From assembly GCF_023337795.1 (NCBI RefSeq), contig NZ_JALIRS010000003.1:496001-560000 (forward strand): DNA of 64,000 bases. Direction: 5' to 3'. This stretch comes from Lysinibacillus sp. BPa_S21. GTDB taxonomy: Bacteria; Bacillota; Bacilli; Bacillales_A; Planococcaceae. Numbering within the stretch: position 1 is the first letter of the stretch; every line of letters begins with the position of its first letter. Shown here piece by piece: positions 8,662 to 17,461 of this stretch. The notes beneath the pieces are model-generated. The model saw only the letters and a list, made by a program, of their open reading frames with translations. It was not told where the DNA came from and searched no databases. The translations under genes were made by a program, and so were the position numbers.

Positions 8662-9162
8662 CTATGCTTGAGAATCAAAAAATGATTTTTTGGTAACTTT
8701 ATTTGTTCCGCGTATCTCACTGCCCGAGTAATTCATTTGCTCGTTCTGAGGTCGCAAGGAACCCAGTGTTAGATTGACAAATTGTAGTGATTGGAACACT
8801 AGTTTTTGATTTAAGTCGTTTTGGTTTTTTAAGTCGTTGATGATTTGCAATAATCGATTGCGCACTGCCAAAAGTGAGTCTTTTTCAGTCTGTTGTTCAG
8901 CTGCCTCGATGACATCAGCGACAGTTGCTTTGTCAGTTGAAGCAAATCCTTTTGCCTCAAGGTAATCCGTTACCTGTTTCTGACGCTGTTGCTCGAGCTT
9001 ATCGATGGCCGCTACATGCGCCTGCTCATCCTTGAGCATTTGGTCCAATGCTTCGATATCCCCAACTGTAATGATTTCAGTTTTTTTATTAGCTAGTTCA
9101 AGTAAGCTTTTGTGCATTCTTTCTAGCTTTGTTAATGTAGAACAGATCGCCTCTACAGACAT
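8662..9162 (-). CDS. flgN: FlgN-type export chaperone
   Basis: FlgN is the cytoplasmic chaperone that delivers FlgK and FlgL to the flagellar export gate. The product is about 166 residues, all helical, with two long coiled-coil segments (about residues 5-65 and 80-130), typical of the YvyG/FlgN family. An in-frame GTG at 9174 abuts the Shine-Dalgarno sequence, so the ATG at 9162 (MSVEAICSTLTKLERMHK), 11 bases after AAAGGG, is preferred. It lies between flgM and flgK as in Bacillus. Confidence 0.85.
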   Translation of the reverse strand: MSVEAICSTLTKLERMHKSLLELANKKTEIITVGDIEALDQMLKDEQAHVAAIDKLEQQRQKQVTDYLEAKGFASTDKATVADVIEAAEQQTEKDSLLAVRNRLLQIINDLKNQNDLNQKLVFQSLQFVNLTLGSLRPQNEQMNYSGSEIRGTNKVTKKSFFDSQA

Positions 9163-9189
9163 ATTGTGAAGCACCCTTTCTGTTATTCC

Positions 9190-9450
9190 TTAGAAACGAT
9201 AATATTTCAGCATATCTTCTGCCACTTTGCGAGCGTCCACTTTGTATTCGCCAGAAGCGATATCTTCTTTTAATTGTTTTACGCGTTCTGCACGCTCTGT
9301 GTTGTATGTTGAAATCCCTTGCATCTCCTGTGCAGTCTTTGAAATTTCGATTTTATCTGCGAAGGATGCTTTGTTAGTGTCTGATTTTACATTGCGCACC
9401 TGATTTTTATAGGCGTTCACTGCATTAATCCCATAAGATGTAATTTTCAT
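9190..9450 (-). CDS. flgM: Anti-sigma-D factor FlgM
   Basis: FlgM binds and inhibits sigma-D until the hook-basal body is complete. The 86-residue product starts MKITSYGINAVNAYKNQ and has the conserved C-terminal sigma-binding helices (RVKQLKEDIASGEYKVDARK, about residues 56-75, then VAEDMLKYY). An in-frame codon at 9468 would add six residues, but AGGGGG lies 7 bases before the ATG at 9450. It heads flgM-flgN-flgK-flgL-yviE-fliW-csrA. Confidence 0.92.
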   Translation of the reverse strand: MKITSYGINAVNAYKNQVRNVKSDTNKASFADKIEISKTAQEMQGISTYNTERAERVKQLKEDIASGEYKVDARKVAEDMLKYYRF

Positions 9451-9485
9451 ATAATACCCCCCTATCAAAAAGCTTTCTTCCTATT

Positions 9486-9511
9486 ATTTCGGATTGTCTC
9501 ACATAATGTTA
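9486..9511 (-). promoter_or_regulatory. Possible sigma-D promoter of flgM operon
   Basis: On the minus strand TAAC (9508-9511) is spaced 14 bases from TCCGAAAT (9486-9493). This resembles the sigma-D elements and has the same spacer length as the hag promoter. Autoregulation of flgM by sigma-D is known in Bacillus. The match is imperfect at both boxes. Confidence 0.5.
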
Positions 9512-9524
9512 AGTTTTCAAATAT

Positions 9525-9564
9525 AAAAAAGTGTGCTAATTTTGTTTAAAATTAACACACTTTA
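9525..9564 (-). terminator. Terminator after yvyF
   Basis: AAAGTGTG and TAATTTT pair across GTTT with AAAATTA and CACACTTT, followed by T-rich sequence on the minus strand. It separates the comF block from the flgM operon. Confidence 0.75.
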
Positions 9565-9569
9565 AGCCC

Positions 9570-9983
9570 TTAACGTTTTCGATCTGAGTGATACGTTACA
9601 CGATCATGATCCGCCACACTGTCACGGAACTCTTTCGCCGCTTCAAATGTACGTAGCTCCGACTTCAATTCATCCTGACATTTTGTACAAAGCTTGCCTT
9701 TCGTCGTTAAATGACCACAGTTATCACATGGGTAGCCAAGATTCGGGAACATTGCAGGCTGTAAGCGCCCTTTGCGTACCCATTTATACAATAGCTCCTC
9801 TTCAGCTCCCGTTGCTTCAACAATACGTTCTACTGTCGCCGCACGGTTTTCACGTTTACGTAAAAAGCGATAAACGATTTGATATAATTCCTCTTCAGAT
9901 TGAGCACATTTATGACATACTTCTCTGACCCCGATATAATTAAAAAACTCATTACATTTCGGACAATTACGAACCTCTGCCAT
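9570..9983 (-). CDS. yvyF: YvyF-like zinc-finger flagellar-operon protein
   Basis: This 137-residue protein has two zinc-binding pairs, CPKC/CHKC (about residues 7-26) and CDNC/CTKC (about 86-100). They flank a winged-helix-like helical part with ATVERIVEATGAEEELLYKWVRKG in two overlapping pieces (about 49-72). This matches the YvyF family found between comFC and flgM in Bacillus. The function is not established; a regulatory or nucleic-acid binding role is possible. GGAGG lies 8 bases upstream of the ATG. Confidence 0.85.
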   Translation of the reverse strand: MAEVRNCPKCNEFFNYIGVREVCHKCAQSEEELYQIVYRFLRKRENRAATVERIVEATGAEEELLYKWVRKGRLQPAMFPNLGYPCDNCGHLTTKGKLCTKCQDELKSELRTFEAAKEFRDSVADHDRVTYHSDRKR

Positions 9984-10063
9984 CTACTCTTCCTCCTTTT
10001 CCATATAACAGCTAAACGAACCTTATATACTCGTAATCTATTATACACAATGCGTTTGTAATT

Positions 10064-10654
10064 TCATCCATTAATTAGTGTAAAGCTTTTGACATTTTTT
10101 GCACCTGCCTTCAGTAATAGCTCGGTGGCGTGCTGTAAAGTTGTTCCTGTCGTTTTTATATCGTCAAAAAGAAGATATTCTTTATGTTCAACATGTGCTC
10201 CATCCATCAGACGGAAAAGGGGAGCTGCTTGGATTCGTTGCTCTCTATTTTTGGAGCTTTGCGTTTCTGCTGTTGTCTTTTCTAAAAGTTGTATAAAAGG
10301 AATATGAGCAGCCTTTAATAACTCCTCCATATGCGAAAAGGTACGTTCCCTTAGCTTGAGAGGATGCATAGGAATAGGAATGATAGTTGCTTTTTCATGT
10401 TTAAACCGGGCATATAGTTTCTGCCGAAATACTTTAGCAAGTGCGACATCCTGAAGAAATTTATATTGATGCAAATAATCTTTCATGGCATCGTTATACT
10501 GATAAAATGCTGATGCCGTTGAGGAATATTCAAATTTAGCTGAGCATCTTTCACAGATGGTCGGTTGAAATTGTTTGGTTAAAAGTAATTTCCATGAGAT
10601 TACTGATTGCAAAGGCTGTGAGCATAGCAAGCAAAGTGTTTCCATTTTATTCAT
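10064..10654 (-). CDS. comFC: Competence protein ComFC (phosphoribosyltransferase fold)
   Basis: The 196-residue protein carries an N-terminal Cys4 zinc finger (CLLC at 8-11, CERC at 34-37) and a type I phosphoribosyltransferase domain with the PRPP-binding motif LLFDDIKTTGTT (161-172). ComFC is needed for DNA uptake during transformation and acts with ComFA. Its ATG overlaps the comFA stop as ATGA. Relatives are about 200-240 residues, so this copy is complete but short. Confidence 0.92.
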   Translation of the reverse strand: MNKMETLCLLCSQPLQSVISWKLLLTKQFQPTICERCSAKFEYSSTASAFYQYNDAMKDYLHQYKFLQDVALAKVFRQKLYARFKHEKATIIPIPMHPLKLRERTFSHMEELLKAAHIPFIQLLEKTTAETQSSKNREQRIQAAPLFRLMDGAHVEHKEYLLFDDIKTTGTTLQHATELLLKAGAKNVKSFTLING

Positions 10655-12018
10655 TGTGAAAATCCTTTCTTATTATAATTAAGAATTTTTGTACGCGCAT
10701 CATCCATTTCAATCGTAATACCATGATGAAAAAATACGACGTCTCCATCTGCAAAATCAGCATTTCGGCCAACTCGCCCAGCGATTTGTATAAGTGCACT
10801 AGAAGTAAAAATTGTTGATTCTGCCCCAATAACGGCAACCTGTACATTCTTGATTGTAATTCCTCTTTCTAAAATAGTCGTTGTCAGTAAACCTGGAACT
10901 TCTTCTTGACGGAGTTTAAGCACTTTTTCTTTACGCTCAGGATCTTCAGCATGTACCGCCATGATGCTTCCATCTAATTGCTGAAAAAGTGGCGTAGCTA
11001 TTTTCATTAACTCTACTTTCGGGAAAAATAATAGAAAAGGCTCTTTTCGTGCTAGGCGTTCCTCTGTCCATTGCTTTAGCTTTCGCGGAATCTTTCCCCG
11101 TTTCAAGCTTTTTTCATAGTTCCATAAGGAATGAAATCGAGGGACCGGTAATGGACGGTTATGATAGCGCTTTGGGATAAATGAATAGCTTTCCTGTTGA
11201 TACTGAGTCAGTAATTTATGTGAAGGTGTTGCTGTGACCACCAATATTGGTGCGTTTTCCGCTTTAGCCTTTTGCACAGCGCTTTGCAAGGTTTCGTCAA
11301 ATGTATAGGGAAATGCATCAGCTTCATCAACAATCATCACGTCAAACGCTCGTTCAAAACGATATAGCTGATGAGTTGTCGCCAACACAAGCTGCGCATA
11401 CCCCTCCTGCTTTGGTGATCCACCATATAGTGCATGGATCACCGTTTGCGGGAAAACTGCTTGAAAGCGTGGATATAACTCTAGCACTACATCAGTACGA
11501 GGCGTAGCGATACATACCCGTAAGCCCTGCTCTAGCGCATAATGTACAGTCGGAAAAAGTAGCTCCGTTTTCCCTGCCCCACATACCGCATGAATAAGGT
11601 GGGAACGTTGTGCTTTCACACTTTCTAGCATTTCATTTGCCGCCTGCTCTTGAAGCACTGTAAATTGCCCCGCCCATTTGAGCGCATGCTTTCTTGTTCT
11701 TATTGCCCGAGGGCCCGTCCAAGTCATCAATTGCGTACAGCTACTCACTCTGCCCATATTCAAACAATGTCTACAATATACACATGGCTGCTGGCATTTC
11801 GAACAATCAAATGTTGTAAATTGCTGAGGATCATCATTATGACAACGATTGCATCTAAGATGTGGCTCTTTTTGAATTCCTTCTATTATATGGAAGTATT
11901 TATGATGGATTGCTTTCTCGATATCTTCCATTTGGAATGGAGCATGCTCCTTTAACCAAATACGTCCTTCATGAAAATCTCGTAATGCAGGTGGCAACAA
12001 CCAACCTTTGTATTTCAT
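10651..12018 (-). CDS. comFA: ComFA DNA-uptake helicase
   Basis: ComFA is a superfamily 2 ATPase that helps pull transforming single-stranded DNA into the cytoplasm. The product is 455 residues. It has a Cys zinc module early (CNRCHND, CSKC, CVYCRHC), Walker A AVCGAGKTELLF, DEAD-type VDEADAFP, motif III VVTATPS and a C-terminal helicase motif VI (QIAGRVGRNADF). The frame stays open 56 codons further upstream to 12186, but only through a 21-bp noncoding repeat array that translates as IADK repeats. The ATG at 12018 has AAAGGAG 7 bases upstream and begins MKYKGWLLPPALRDFHEGR, so it is the real start. It overlaps comFC by 4 bases. Confidence 0.93.
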   Translation of the reverse strand: MKYKGWLLPPALRDFHEGRIWLKEHAPFQMEDIEKAIHHKYFHIIEGIQKEPHLRCNRCHNDDPQQFTTFDCSKCQQPCVYCRHCLNMGRVSSCTQLMTWTGPRAIRTRKHALKWAGQFTVLQEQAANEMLESVKAQRSHLIHAVCGAGKTELLFPTVHYALEQGLRVCIATPRTDVVLELYPRFQAVFPQTVIHALYGGSPKQEGYAQLVLATTHQLYRFERAFDVMIVDEADAFPYTFDETLQSAVQKAKAENAPILVVTATPSHKLLTQYQQESYSFIPKRYHNRPLPVPRFHSLWNYEKSLKRGKIPRKLKQWTEERLARKEPFLLFFPKVELMKIATPLFQQLDGSIMAVHAEDPERKEKVLKLRQEEVPGLLTTTILERGITIKNVQVAVIGAESTIFTSSALIQIAGRVGRNADFADGDVVFFHHGITIEMDDARTKILNYNKKGFSQ

Positions 12019-12042
12019 TGCATTGCTCCTTTCGTTTTGGGG

Positions 12043-12199
12043 TTTATCAGCGATTTCTGTACTTTTATCAGCGATATTCATTGGTATATCAGCGATTCTC
12101 GAACTTTTATCAGCGATGTTCATTACTTTATCAGCGATTCTCGAACTTTTATCAGCGATGTTCATTACTTTATCAGCGATTCTCATATTTTCATCAGAT
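12043..12199 (+). repeat. 21-bp array, ATCAGCGAT family (array A1)
   Basis: Eight units start (at the A of ATCAGCG) at 12046, 12067, 12088, 12109, 12130, 12151, 12172 and 12193, exactly 21 bp apart. The last unit is degenerate. The core is TTTATCAGCGAT, and the 8-9 bp between cores alternate between two sequences, so there is also a 42-bp order. The array lies between degV and comFA and is oriented opposite to both. Confidence 0.93.
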
Positions 12200-12257
12200 A
12201 TATCCGAAATCTACCACCTAGTATCCCTACTTCCCCTGGCAATAAGTATTTTCGCAA

Positions 12258-12297
12258 AATAAAAAAACAGCCTCTACAAATTTAATGTAGAGACTGT
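12258..12297 (-). terminator. Terminator after degV
   Basis: ACAG, a mismatch and CTCTAC pair over a 9-base loop with GTAGAG and CTGT, followed by seven T on the minus strand. It ends 12 bases after the degV stop. Confidence 0.8.
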
Positions 12298-12308
12298 CTC
12301 ACTGAAGA

Positions 12309-13151
12309 TTATTTTTTTGTCCAGCCTAGCCCCATTGAGCCTTCGCCCAGGTGTGTGCCAATGACGGGACCGAAATAACTTAATTTAAAGTTAACATTCG
12401 GGTAGGTTGCTGCTAATTGTGCTAGCCATTCTTCGGCTTCTGCCTGACAATTGGCATGGATCACGACAGCGTCCATTGCTTCATACTTACTAGCATCCTC
12501 TGCTAGTAGCTCCTCTGCACGCTTTAATGCTTTTTTACGTGTACGAATTTTTTCAAAAGGTACAATGACCTTGTCCATAAAATGCAGTACTGGCTTTACT
12601 TGTAATAAGCCGCCAATTAATGCTGCTGCTGCAGACAGACGTCCCCCTCGTTGTAAGTGCGCTAAGTCATCTACAATGAAGTAAGCACGAATTGTTTGCT
12701 TCATGTCCGCCAATGTAGCAAGAATTTCTTTTGCGGAAAAGCCTTGTGCTGCCATTTCAGCTGCTCGTAGAACATAAAAACCCTGTACCGCACAGGATAT
12801 TTCACTATCAAAAGCATACACATCAATGCCTTCTACCATCTCGCCTGCTTGAATGGCACCTTGATATGTTCCACTGATTCCACTTGATAAATGAATAGAA
12901 ATTACTTCATCATACTCTTTTGAAAGCTCTTCAAAGAGAGCAACAAATTCTCCAATTGGGGGCTGGGTTGTTTTCGGGAATTCTTTTGCCCCGCGTACTT
13001 TATCATAAAATTCAGATGCCGTGATATCTACTTCTTCTGCAAATAGTTGTCCTGAGATATTTACACTTAACGGAATCATATGAATGTTTAAGCGCGCTCG
13101 TTCCTCGGCCGAAATATATGCAGTACTATCTGTTACGATTGCTGTCCTCAT
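12309..13151 (-). CDS. DegV family fatty-acid-binding protein
   Basis: The 280-residue protein has the two-lobed DegV fold, with TDSTAYIS at the N terminus, TTQPPIGEF (about residue 60), SIHLSSGISGTYQGA (about 85-99), and the RGGRLSAAAALIGGLLQVKP stretch (about 146-165). DegV proteins bind fatty acids; some act as the FakB subunit that presents exogenous fatty acids to the kinase FakA. No fakA-like gene is in the window. It sits near degSU as in Bacillus. The start has AGGAG 12 bases upstream, slightly long. Confidence 0.88.
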   Translation of the reverse strand: MRTAIVTDSTAYISAEERARLNIHMIPLSVNISGQLFAEEVDITASEFYDKVRGAKEFPKTTQPPIGEFVALFEELSKEYDEVISIHLSSGISGTYQGAIQAGEMVEGIDVYAFDSEISCAVQGFYVLRAAEMAAQGFSAKEILATLADMKQTIRAYFIVDDLAHLQRGGRLSAAAALIGGLLQVKPVLHFMDKVIVPFEKIRTRKKALKRAEELLAEDASKYEAMDAVVIHANCQAEAEEWLAQLAATYPNVNFKLSYFGPVIGTHLGEGSMGLGWTKK

Positions 13152-13203
13152 CCATGTCCACTCTCCTATTCTAATAGTTTACAATCAATTGCTCCTCGGC
13201 GCA

Positions 13204-13347
13204 ATTGTTGCTGTCGCTTCGCTTTCGCACAGATAAAACATTTGTTGCTGTCGCTTCGCTTTCGCACAGAAAAAAATTGTTGCTGTCGCTTTGCTTTCGC
13301 TACAGTAAACATTTGTTGCTGCCGCTTCGCTTTCGCTACAGATAAAA
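13204..13347 (+). repeat. Direct repeats, GCTGTCGCTTCGCTTTCGC family
   Basis: Four units beginning TTGTTGCTG occur at 13205, 13242, 13277 and 13313, spaced 35-37 bp. Each carries TTGTTGCTGTCGCTTCGC plus TTTCGC, then ACAG or TACAG. There is no open gene. A related block lies at 29062-29245 on the opposite strand and a fragment near 40025. Confidence 0.85.
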
Positions 13348-13762
13348 AAATGTTGTCTGGGTTTTGAATGATGCTTGCTTTATCGTCATTCAGTAGGAAC
13401 CCACTAAAAAAAGAAATGAATGTGAAATGAATTACGACATTACGTAATCTGTCTGAATGTCGAATAGAAGTAAGTCCACTTCACTCTTTCATCATTCTAG
13501 ACGTCTGCTAAATTGTTATCTTAGCATTCATTTCACATTCATTTTCTATGTATTTCTCTTAGTACCAGAGGTTGAACTTTATTCGATTAAAGAATATAGG
13601 CTCATCACCTAACCTAAGGCTGATTTCCATAGGCAAGTCCAATGAACGTTATCACAAGGCTTTTTGCCCGTCGTTCCACTAGTGTCTTATCTTTGTCGCT
13701 ATGCCCTAAAATCACTCAACCTCAACTTTTAGTGATGAGCCTTTCATGAAGATATCCTAACT
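13348..13762. repeat. Noncoding stretch with two nested inverted repeats
   Basis: There is no gene. An arm of about 20 bp (GAAATGAATGTGAAATGAAT, 13413-13432) is repeated inverted at 13526-13547. Further on AGGCTCATCAC (13598-13608) is repeated inverted as GTGATGAGCCT (13732-13742). The two inverted pairs enclose 90-125 bp each. They could be folded RNAs or remnants of small non-autonomous elements. Confidence 0.6.
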
Positions 13763-14311
13763 TTATCTGCCAGTACTCGATTCAGTATAAAAGACACTTG
13801 TAACCTTCCAATGTCCATCTTCTTTAACGAATACTGTCACTTGTTGTCCTGCACTTTCATGCTTTACATTTGTTTTAGTTTGTACAACATGCGATGTTAG
13901 ATTTGAATAAACCTGCGCTTCATCCGTGCTATATTTTATAATTGTAGTATTTTTAGCATCACGTTTAACGTCTGACTGTTTAAATACGTCTGTAATATAT
14001 TCTTTTTCTTCTTCATAATTGAAACCTTTTGGATTCTTTGAGAGTGTTTGCATATAACGATCAATTTCTTTTGAATTGAGAGCTGCAATATATTCATTAA
14101 AGGCTGCTAATATCGCTTTTTCTTCATCAGCAGGGACATTTTCTGCCTTTGTTATTTTCCCACCATTCGCTTCAAACCCTACAGTTCCATCATCAATGAT
14201 TTTTTGTCTATCTTCTGAACTCATTTCTTCTTTTTTATTACCACAGGCAGTTAACATTAATGCAGTTAACATTAATAAGGTAAAAACTGCTAAAAAACTT
14301 TTCTTTAACAT
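13763..14311 (-). CDS. Predicted lipoprotein of unknown function
   Basis: This 182-residue protein has a lipoprotein signal. It starts MLKKSFLAVFTLLMLTA and the lipobox LTAC places the lipidated Cys at residue 23. A charged linker and a roughly 110-residue domain with the pattern of an NTF2-like fold follow (FNEYIAALNSKEIDRYMQT early, then GHWKVTSVFY at the end, typical of the last strand). It should be anchored on the outside of the membrane. The ligand or partner is unknown. GGGAGG lies 7 bases before the ATG. The gene stands alone. Confidence 0.75.
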   Translation of the reverse strand: MLKKSFLAVFTLLMLTALMLTACGNKKEEMSSEDRQKIIDDGTVGFEANGGKITKAENVPADEEKAILAAFNEYIAALNSKEIDRYMQTLSKNPKGFNYEEEKEYITDVFKQSDVKRDAKNTTIIKYSTDEAQVYSNLTSHVVQTKTNVKHESAGQQVTVFVKEDGHWKVTSVFYTESSTGR

Positions 14312-14487
14312 AAAAAAACCTCCCGCGCATATTGTAGCATATAAATCCCGTTGCAGGAATTTTGTTGTGCTTTTTCAACATTTAGGTGCTACATCTTCCT
14401 TATGACGCGCGTACTATTAAAATGTTGCACGATTTATGTGATCATTATGTATAAATTTCGCCACAAAAGAGCAGCGGCATACTTATA

Positions 14488-14543
14488 TTAAAAAAACTGT
14501 TTTAAAAACTACTATATAATATAGTAGCCTTTAAAAACAGCTA
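14488..14543 (-). terminator. degSU terminator
   Basis: A long hairpin pairs CTGTTTTTAAAGGCTACTATA with TATAGTAGTTTTTAAAACAG, one bulge, followed by seven T on the minus strand, about 130 bases after the degU stop. Confidence 0.75.
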
Positions 14544-14547
14544 TCGA

Positions 14548-14655
14548 TTATGCCTCGTAGGACTCAGCTTTGTGCTTAAGTCTGCATTTGCCGCAGGACC
14601 TGGCGTTCATTCTTGAGTTCCTCTATGTCAGCGGATGTTTGGACACCCGCTGATA
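14548..14655 (+). repeat. Dispersed repeat, short copy
   Basis: The segment beginning ATTATGCCTCG and containing TTTGCCGCAGGACCTGGCG, GAGTTCCTCTAT and GGACACCCGCT is related to both ends of a longer element at 28985-29365. Nothing else is seen in this 14312-14674 gap apart from the terminator. Confidence 0.6.
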
Positions 14656-14674
14656 GTTAAGTTCATGTATGTTA

Positions 14675-15349
14675 TTAACGTACTTCAACCCAGCCATTTT
14701 TGATGGCTGTCACAACAGCTTGTGTACGGTCGTTTACATTCATTTTTTGTAAAATGCTTGAAACGTGGTTTTTAACTGTTTTTTCAGAAATGAACAGTGT
14801 CTCACCAATTGTACGGTTAGATTGCCCATCTGTTAATAATTGTAATACTTCACATTCACGTTTTGTTAGTAAATGGAATGGACGACGAATTTCTGTTTGA
14901 TGGAAGTTACCTTTATTTTCATGCTCAGAAAGACGACGGAATTCCGCTACTAAATTTTTAGTTACTTTTGGATGTAGGTAAGATCCACCATTCGCAACTA
15001 CTTTAATAGCTTCAACGATTTCGTCAGCATCCATCTCTTTTAGCATATAGCCAAGTGATCCAGATTTTAGTGCGTGTGTTACGTATGTTTCATCATCATG
15101 AATAGATAACATAATAACCTTTGCATCTGGGAATTCATTTATTAAATCTGCCGTTGCCTCTACTCCATTTTTCCCCGGCATATTTATATCCATTAATACT
15201 ACATCTGGTTGATTTTCAGCATATAAAGAAACCACATCTGTACCATCGTCACCTTCTGCTACTACGTCAAACGTATCTTCAAAATCTAAAATACGCTTTA
15301 CTCCTTCGCGGAATAGCTGGTGATCGTCTACAATAATAATCTTCGTCAT
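14675..15349 (-). CDS. degU: Response regulator DegU
   Basis: DegU is the DNA-binding partner of DegS and controls exoenzymes, competence and motility. The 224-residue protein has a receiver domain (residues 1-120) with [10 protein letters not shown], the phosphoacceptor Asp54 in [10 protein letters not shown] and Lys in YMLKEMD. A LuxR/NarL helix-turn-helix follows (about 155-215) with [20 protein letters not shown] and [17 protein letters not shown] lies 9 bases before the ATG. It is 34 bases downstream of degS. Confidence 0.95.
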   Translation of the reverse strand: MTKIIIVDDHQLFREGVKRILDFEDTFDVVAEGDDGTDVVSLYAENQPDVVLMDINMPGKNGVEATADLINEFPDAKVIMLSIHDDETYVTHALKSGSLGYMLKEMDADEIVEAIKVVANGGSYLHPKVTKNLVAEFRRLSEHENKGNFHQTEIRRPFHLLTKRECEVLQLLTDGQSNRTIGETLFISEKTVKNHVSSILQKMNVNDRTQAVVTAIKNGWVEVR

Positions 15350-15383
15350 TTGTCTTTACCCCCTAAATTCTCCAACAATCGTT

Positions 15384-16532
15384 TTACGCTACTTCTAACG
15401 GAATTTTAAATAAAACCGTCGTACCTCGATTTACCTCACTTTTAATTGAGATTGTCCCATCCAAAATTTCGATACGTTCTTTCATACCTAAAATCCCAAA
15501 AGAATGATCTTTAACTTTCTGCGAATCAAAACCTATGCCATTGTCCTTTACAACAATATTTACGGCATTCTTCAACCATTCAAGTTTTACCCAAATATCC
15601 TTACATTTCCCGTGCTTCATGGCATTTGTTACACACTCTTGCACTAATCGGAAAATAGATATTTCATAGTTTGATGGTATACGCTTTTCGGTGCTCCTCG
15701 ATTGAAAATGAACTTCAACACCGGGATTATATTCAGTAACGGTCGATAAGTATTTTTTTAATGTCGGAACAATACCTAAATCATCAAGTGCCATTGGTCT
15801 TAAATCATAGATTATACGTCGCACCTCTGATAATGCATTACGTACGGTTTTCTTTAAATCGGCAATTTCAGCTAAAGCATTGTCAATGCCCTTTTCACGA
15901 TACGTTCTGTCTATTAAATCAGTGCGCATAAGTACATTTGCTAGCATTTGAGCAGGCCCATCATGAATTTCCCTAGATAGGCGTTTACGCTCCTCTTCTT
16001 GTGCTGCAATAATACGTATACCAAAATCTTGTTTCATTTTTGCTTGTTCAAGTGCTAAACCAACATTCTTTAAATCTGAAGTTAAGTAATTCAAAACGAC
16101 ATTTACTTGATTGACAATATGATCTGCACGTTCAATAGTATCGAGTAATGCTCTTAATCTTCTCTCTAAATCATCTCTTTTATCACGTAGCTGCTTTTCC
16201 TGTGTTCTAATAACAGAGAGCTTCACTTGAAAATCCTGTGCAGTTTCATATGCTTCTCTAACTTGTTCTTCGGTATAATTATCAAAAGCTTTACTCACTA
16301 GCACAAGTCTTTGCTTAGCAAGCTGTGTACTTTTTTCTAAAGCATCGCCTTCATCAATAACAATTGAAACTTGTTTTCGAACAATTTCTAGCTCGTTTTG
16401 CATATCTTCGAAACTTCTTCGGCTTTGTTCACTTATAATAAAGATATCATCTTTTGAGCTCATGATTGTTTCTAACATTCGATTAAATATGTCATCAAGC
16501 GACTTTAAATCGAAGGTATCATTTGAAAACAT
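15384..16532 (-). CDS. degS: Sensor histidine kinase DegS
   Basis: This cytoplasmic kinase has 382 residues and no membrane segment. An N-terminal sensing region with long coiled coils (about residues 1-165) is followed by a HisKA_3 dimerisation domain with the phosphorylated His190 in LSREIHDGPAQ and a HATPase domain with FRLVQECVTNAMKHGK and VKDNGIGFD. It phosphorylates and dephosphorylates DegU. GGGGAG lies 6 bases upstream of the ATG. It heads the degS-degU operon. Confidence 0.95.
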   Translation of the reverse strand: MFSNDTFDLKSLDDIFNRMLETIMSSKDDIFIISEQSRRSFEDMQNELEIVRKQVSIVIDEGDALEKSTQLAKQRLVLVSKAFDNYTEEQVREAYETAQDFQVKLSVIRTQEKQLRDKRDDLERRLRALLDTIERADHIVNQVNVVLNYLTSDLKNVGLALEQAKMKQDFGIRIIAAQEEERKRLSREIHDGPAQMLANVLMRTDLIDRTYREKGIDNALAEIADLKKTVRNALSEVRRIIYDLRPMALDDLGIVPTLKKYLSTVTEYNPGVEVHFQSRSTEKRIPSNYEISIFRLVQECVTNAMKHGKCKDIWVKLEWLKNAVNIVVKDNGIGFDSQKVKDHSFGILGMKERIEILDGTISIKSEVNRGTTVLFKIPLEVA

Positions 16533-16687
16533 AGTATACTCCCCAGTCTAATGTCTTATGATTACTAACTATTTTCAATAGACCAATTACATAGTCTATA
16601 CCTATTATAGCATCCTCATGTTAAAAATTAATGCTTTTTCTTTATGAAAATTATAGAATAGAACTACTTTAAAGGAGATTGATATCG

Positions 16688-17323
16688 ATGAGAGAAAACT
16701 ATTTAACTGTAAAAGGATATGGAGAAAGTGAAATTGTTATTTCAAAATCTCGTTTCCTTACTTATATAGAACGTGTAGAAACGGAAGAGGATGCAATTTC
16801 TTTTATTGAACGCATAAAAAAATTGCACCATAATGCAACACATAATTGTTCAGCCTATATTATCGGAGAACATGATCATATTCAAAAAGCAAATGATGAT
16901 GGGGAACCTAGCGGCACAGCAGGCGTCCCTATGTTAGAAGTCCTAAAAAAACAAGGGTTAAAGGATACGGTCGTTGTCGTCACACGCTACTTTGGTGGCA
17001 TTAAGCTTGGCGGTGGCGGTCTTATTCGTGCGTACGGAAAAGCGACAACAGAAGGTTTGCTTGCTGCTCAAGTAGTTGAACGTAAGCTTCACCATTTCAT
17101 GAAAATTGCTGTTGATTACACATGGCTTGGTAAAGTAGAAAATGAAATTCGAGGTTCTTCGTATACTTTAGAAGAAATTCGCTACTTGGAAGGCGTCGAA
17201 ATTATTGTTTCCGTGTTAAAAGAGGAAGAAGAACCGTTCCGAAACTGGGTAACAGAACTGACAAACGGACAAGCAAACATTACTTTTGAGAATGCTCAAT
17301 TTATTGAATTTGTTGTGAAATAA
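16688..17323 (+). CDS. yvyE: YigZ/IMPACT family protein YvyE
   Basis: The 211-residue protein has the UPF0029 (IMPACT) N-terminal domain with NCSAYIIG, QKANDDGEPSGTAGVPMLE and VVVTRYFGGIKLGGGGLIRAYG (in overlapping parts, residues about 50-115), and a DUF1949 ferredoxin-like C-terminal half. The family is linked to translation control, but the bacterial function is not settled. A TTG at 16679 is in frame, but AAAGGAG ends only 1 base before it; the ATG at 16688 is 10 bases away and is the better start. It is divergent from degS, as yvyE is in Bacillus. Confidence 0.92.
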   Translation: MRENYLTVKGYGESEIVISKSRFLTYIERVETEEDAISFIERIKKLHHNATHNCSAYIIGEHDHIQKANDDGEPSGTAGVPMLEVLKKQGLKDTVVVVTRYFGGIKLGGGGLIRAYGKATTEGLLAAQVVERKLHHFMKIAVDYTWLGKVENEIRGSSYTLEEIRYLEGVEIIVSVLKEEEEPFRNWVTELTNGQANITFENAQFIEFVVK

Positions 17324-17461
17324 ATAGTTTTAATTGTCGAAAACTAAATATCCATAGTATAATTTTAATATTGAGCTATTTTATCATTTGCACATTTGTT
17401 TGAATAAAGTTTAGTTTAACCGCATTATTATTCCGAAAATTCAGAGGAGAATATATTAAAA

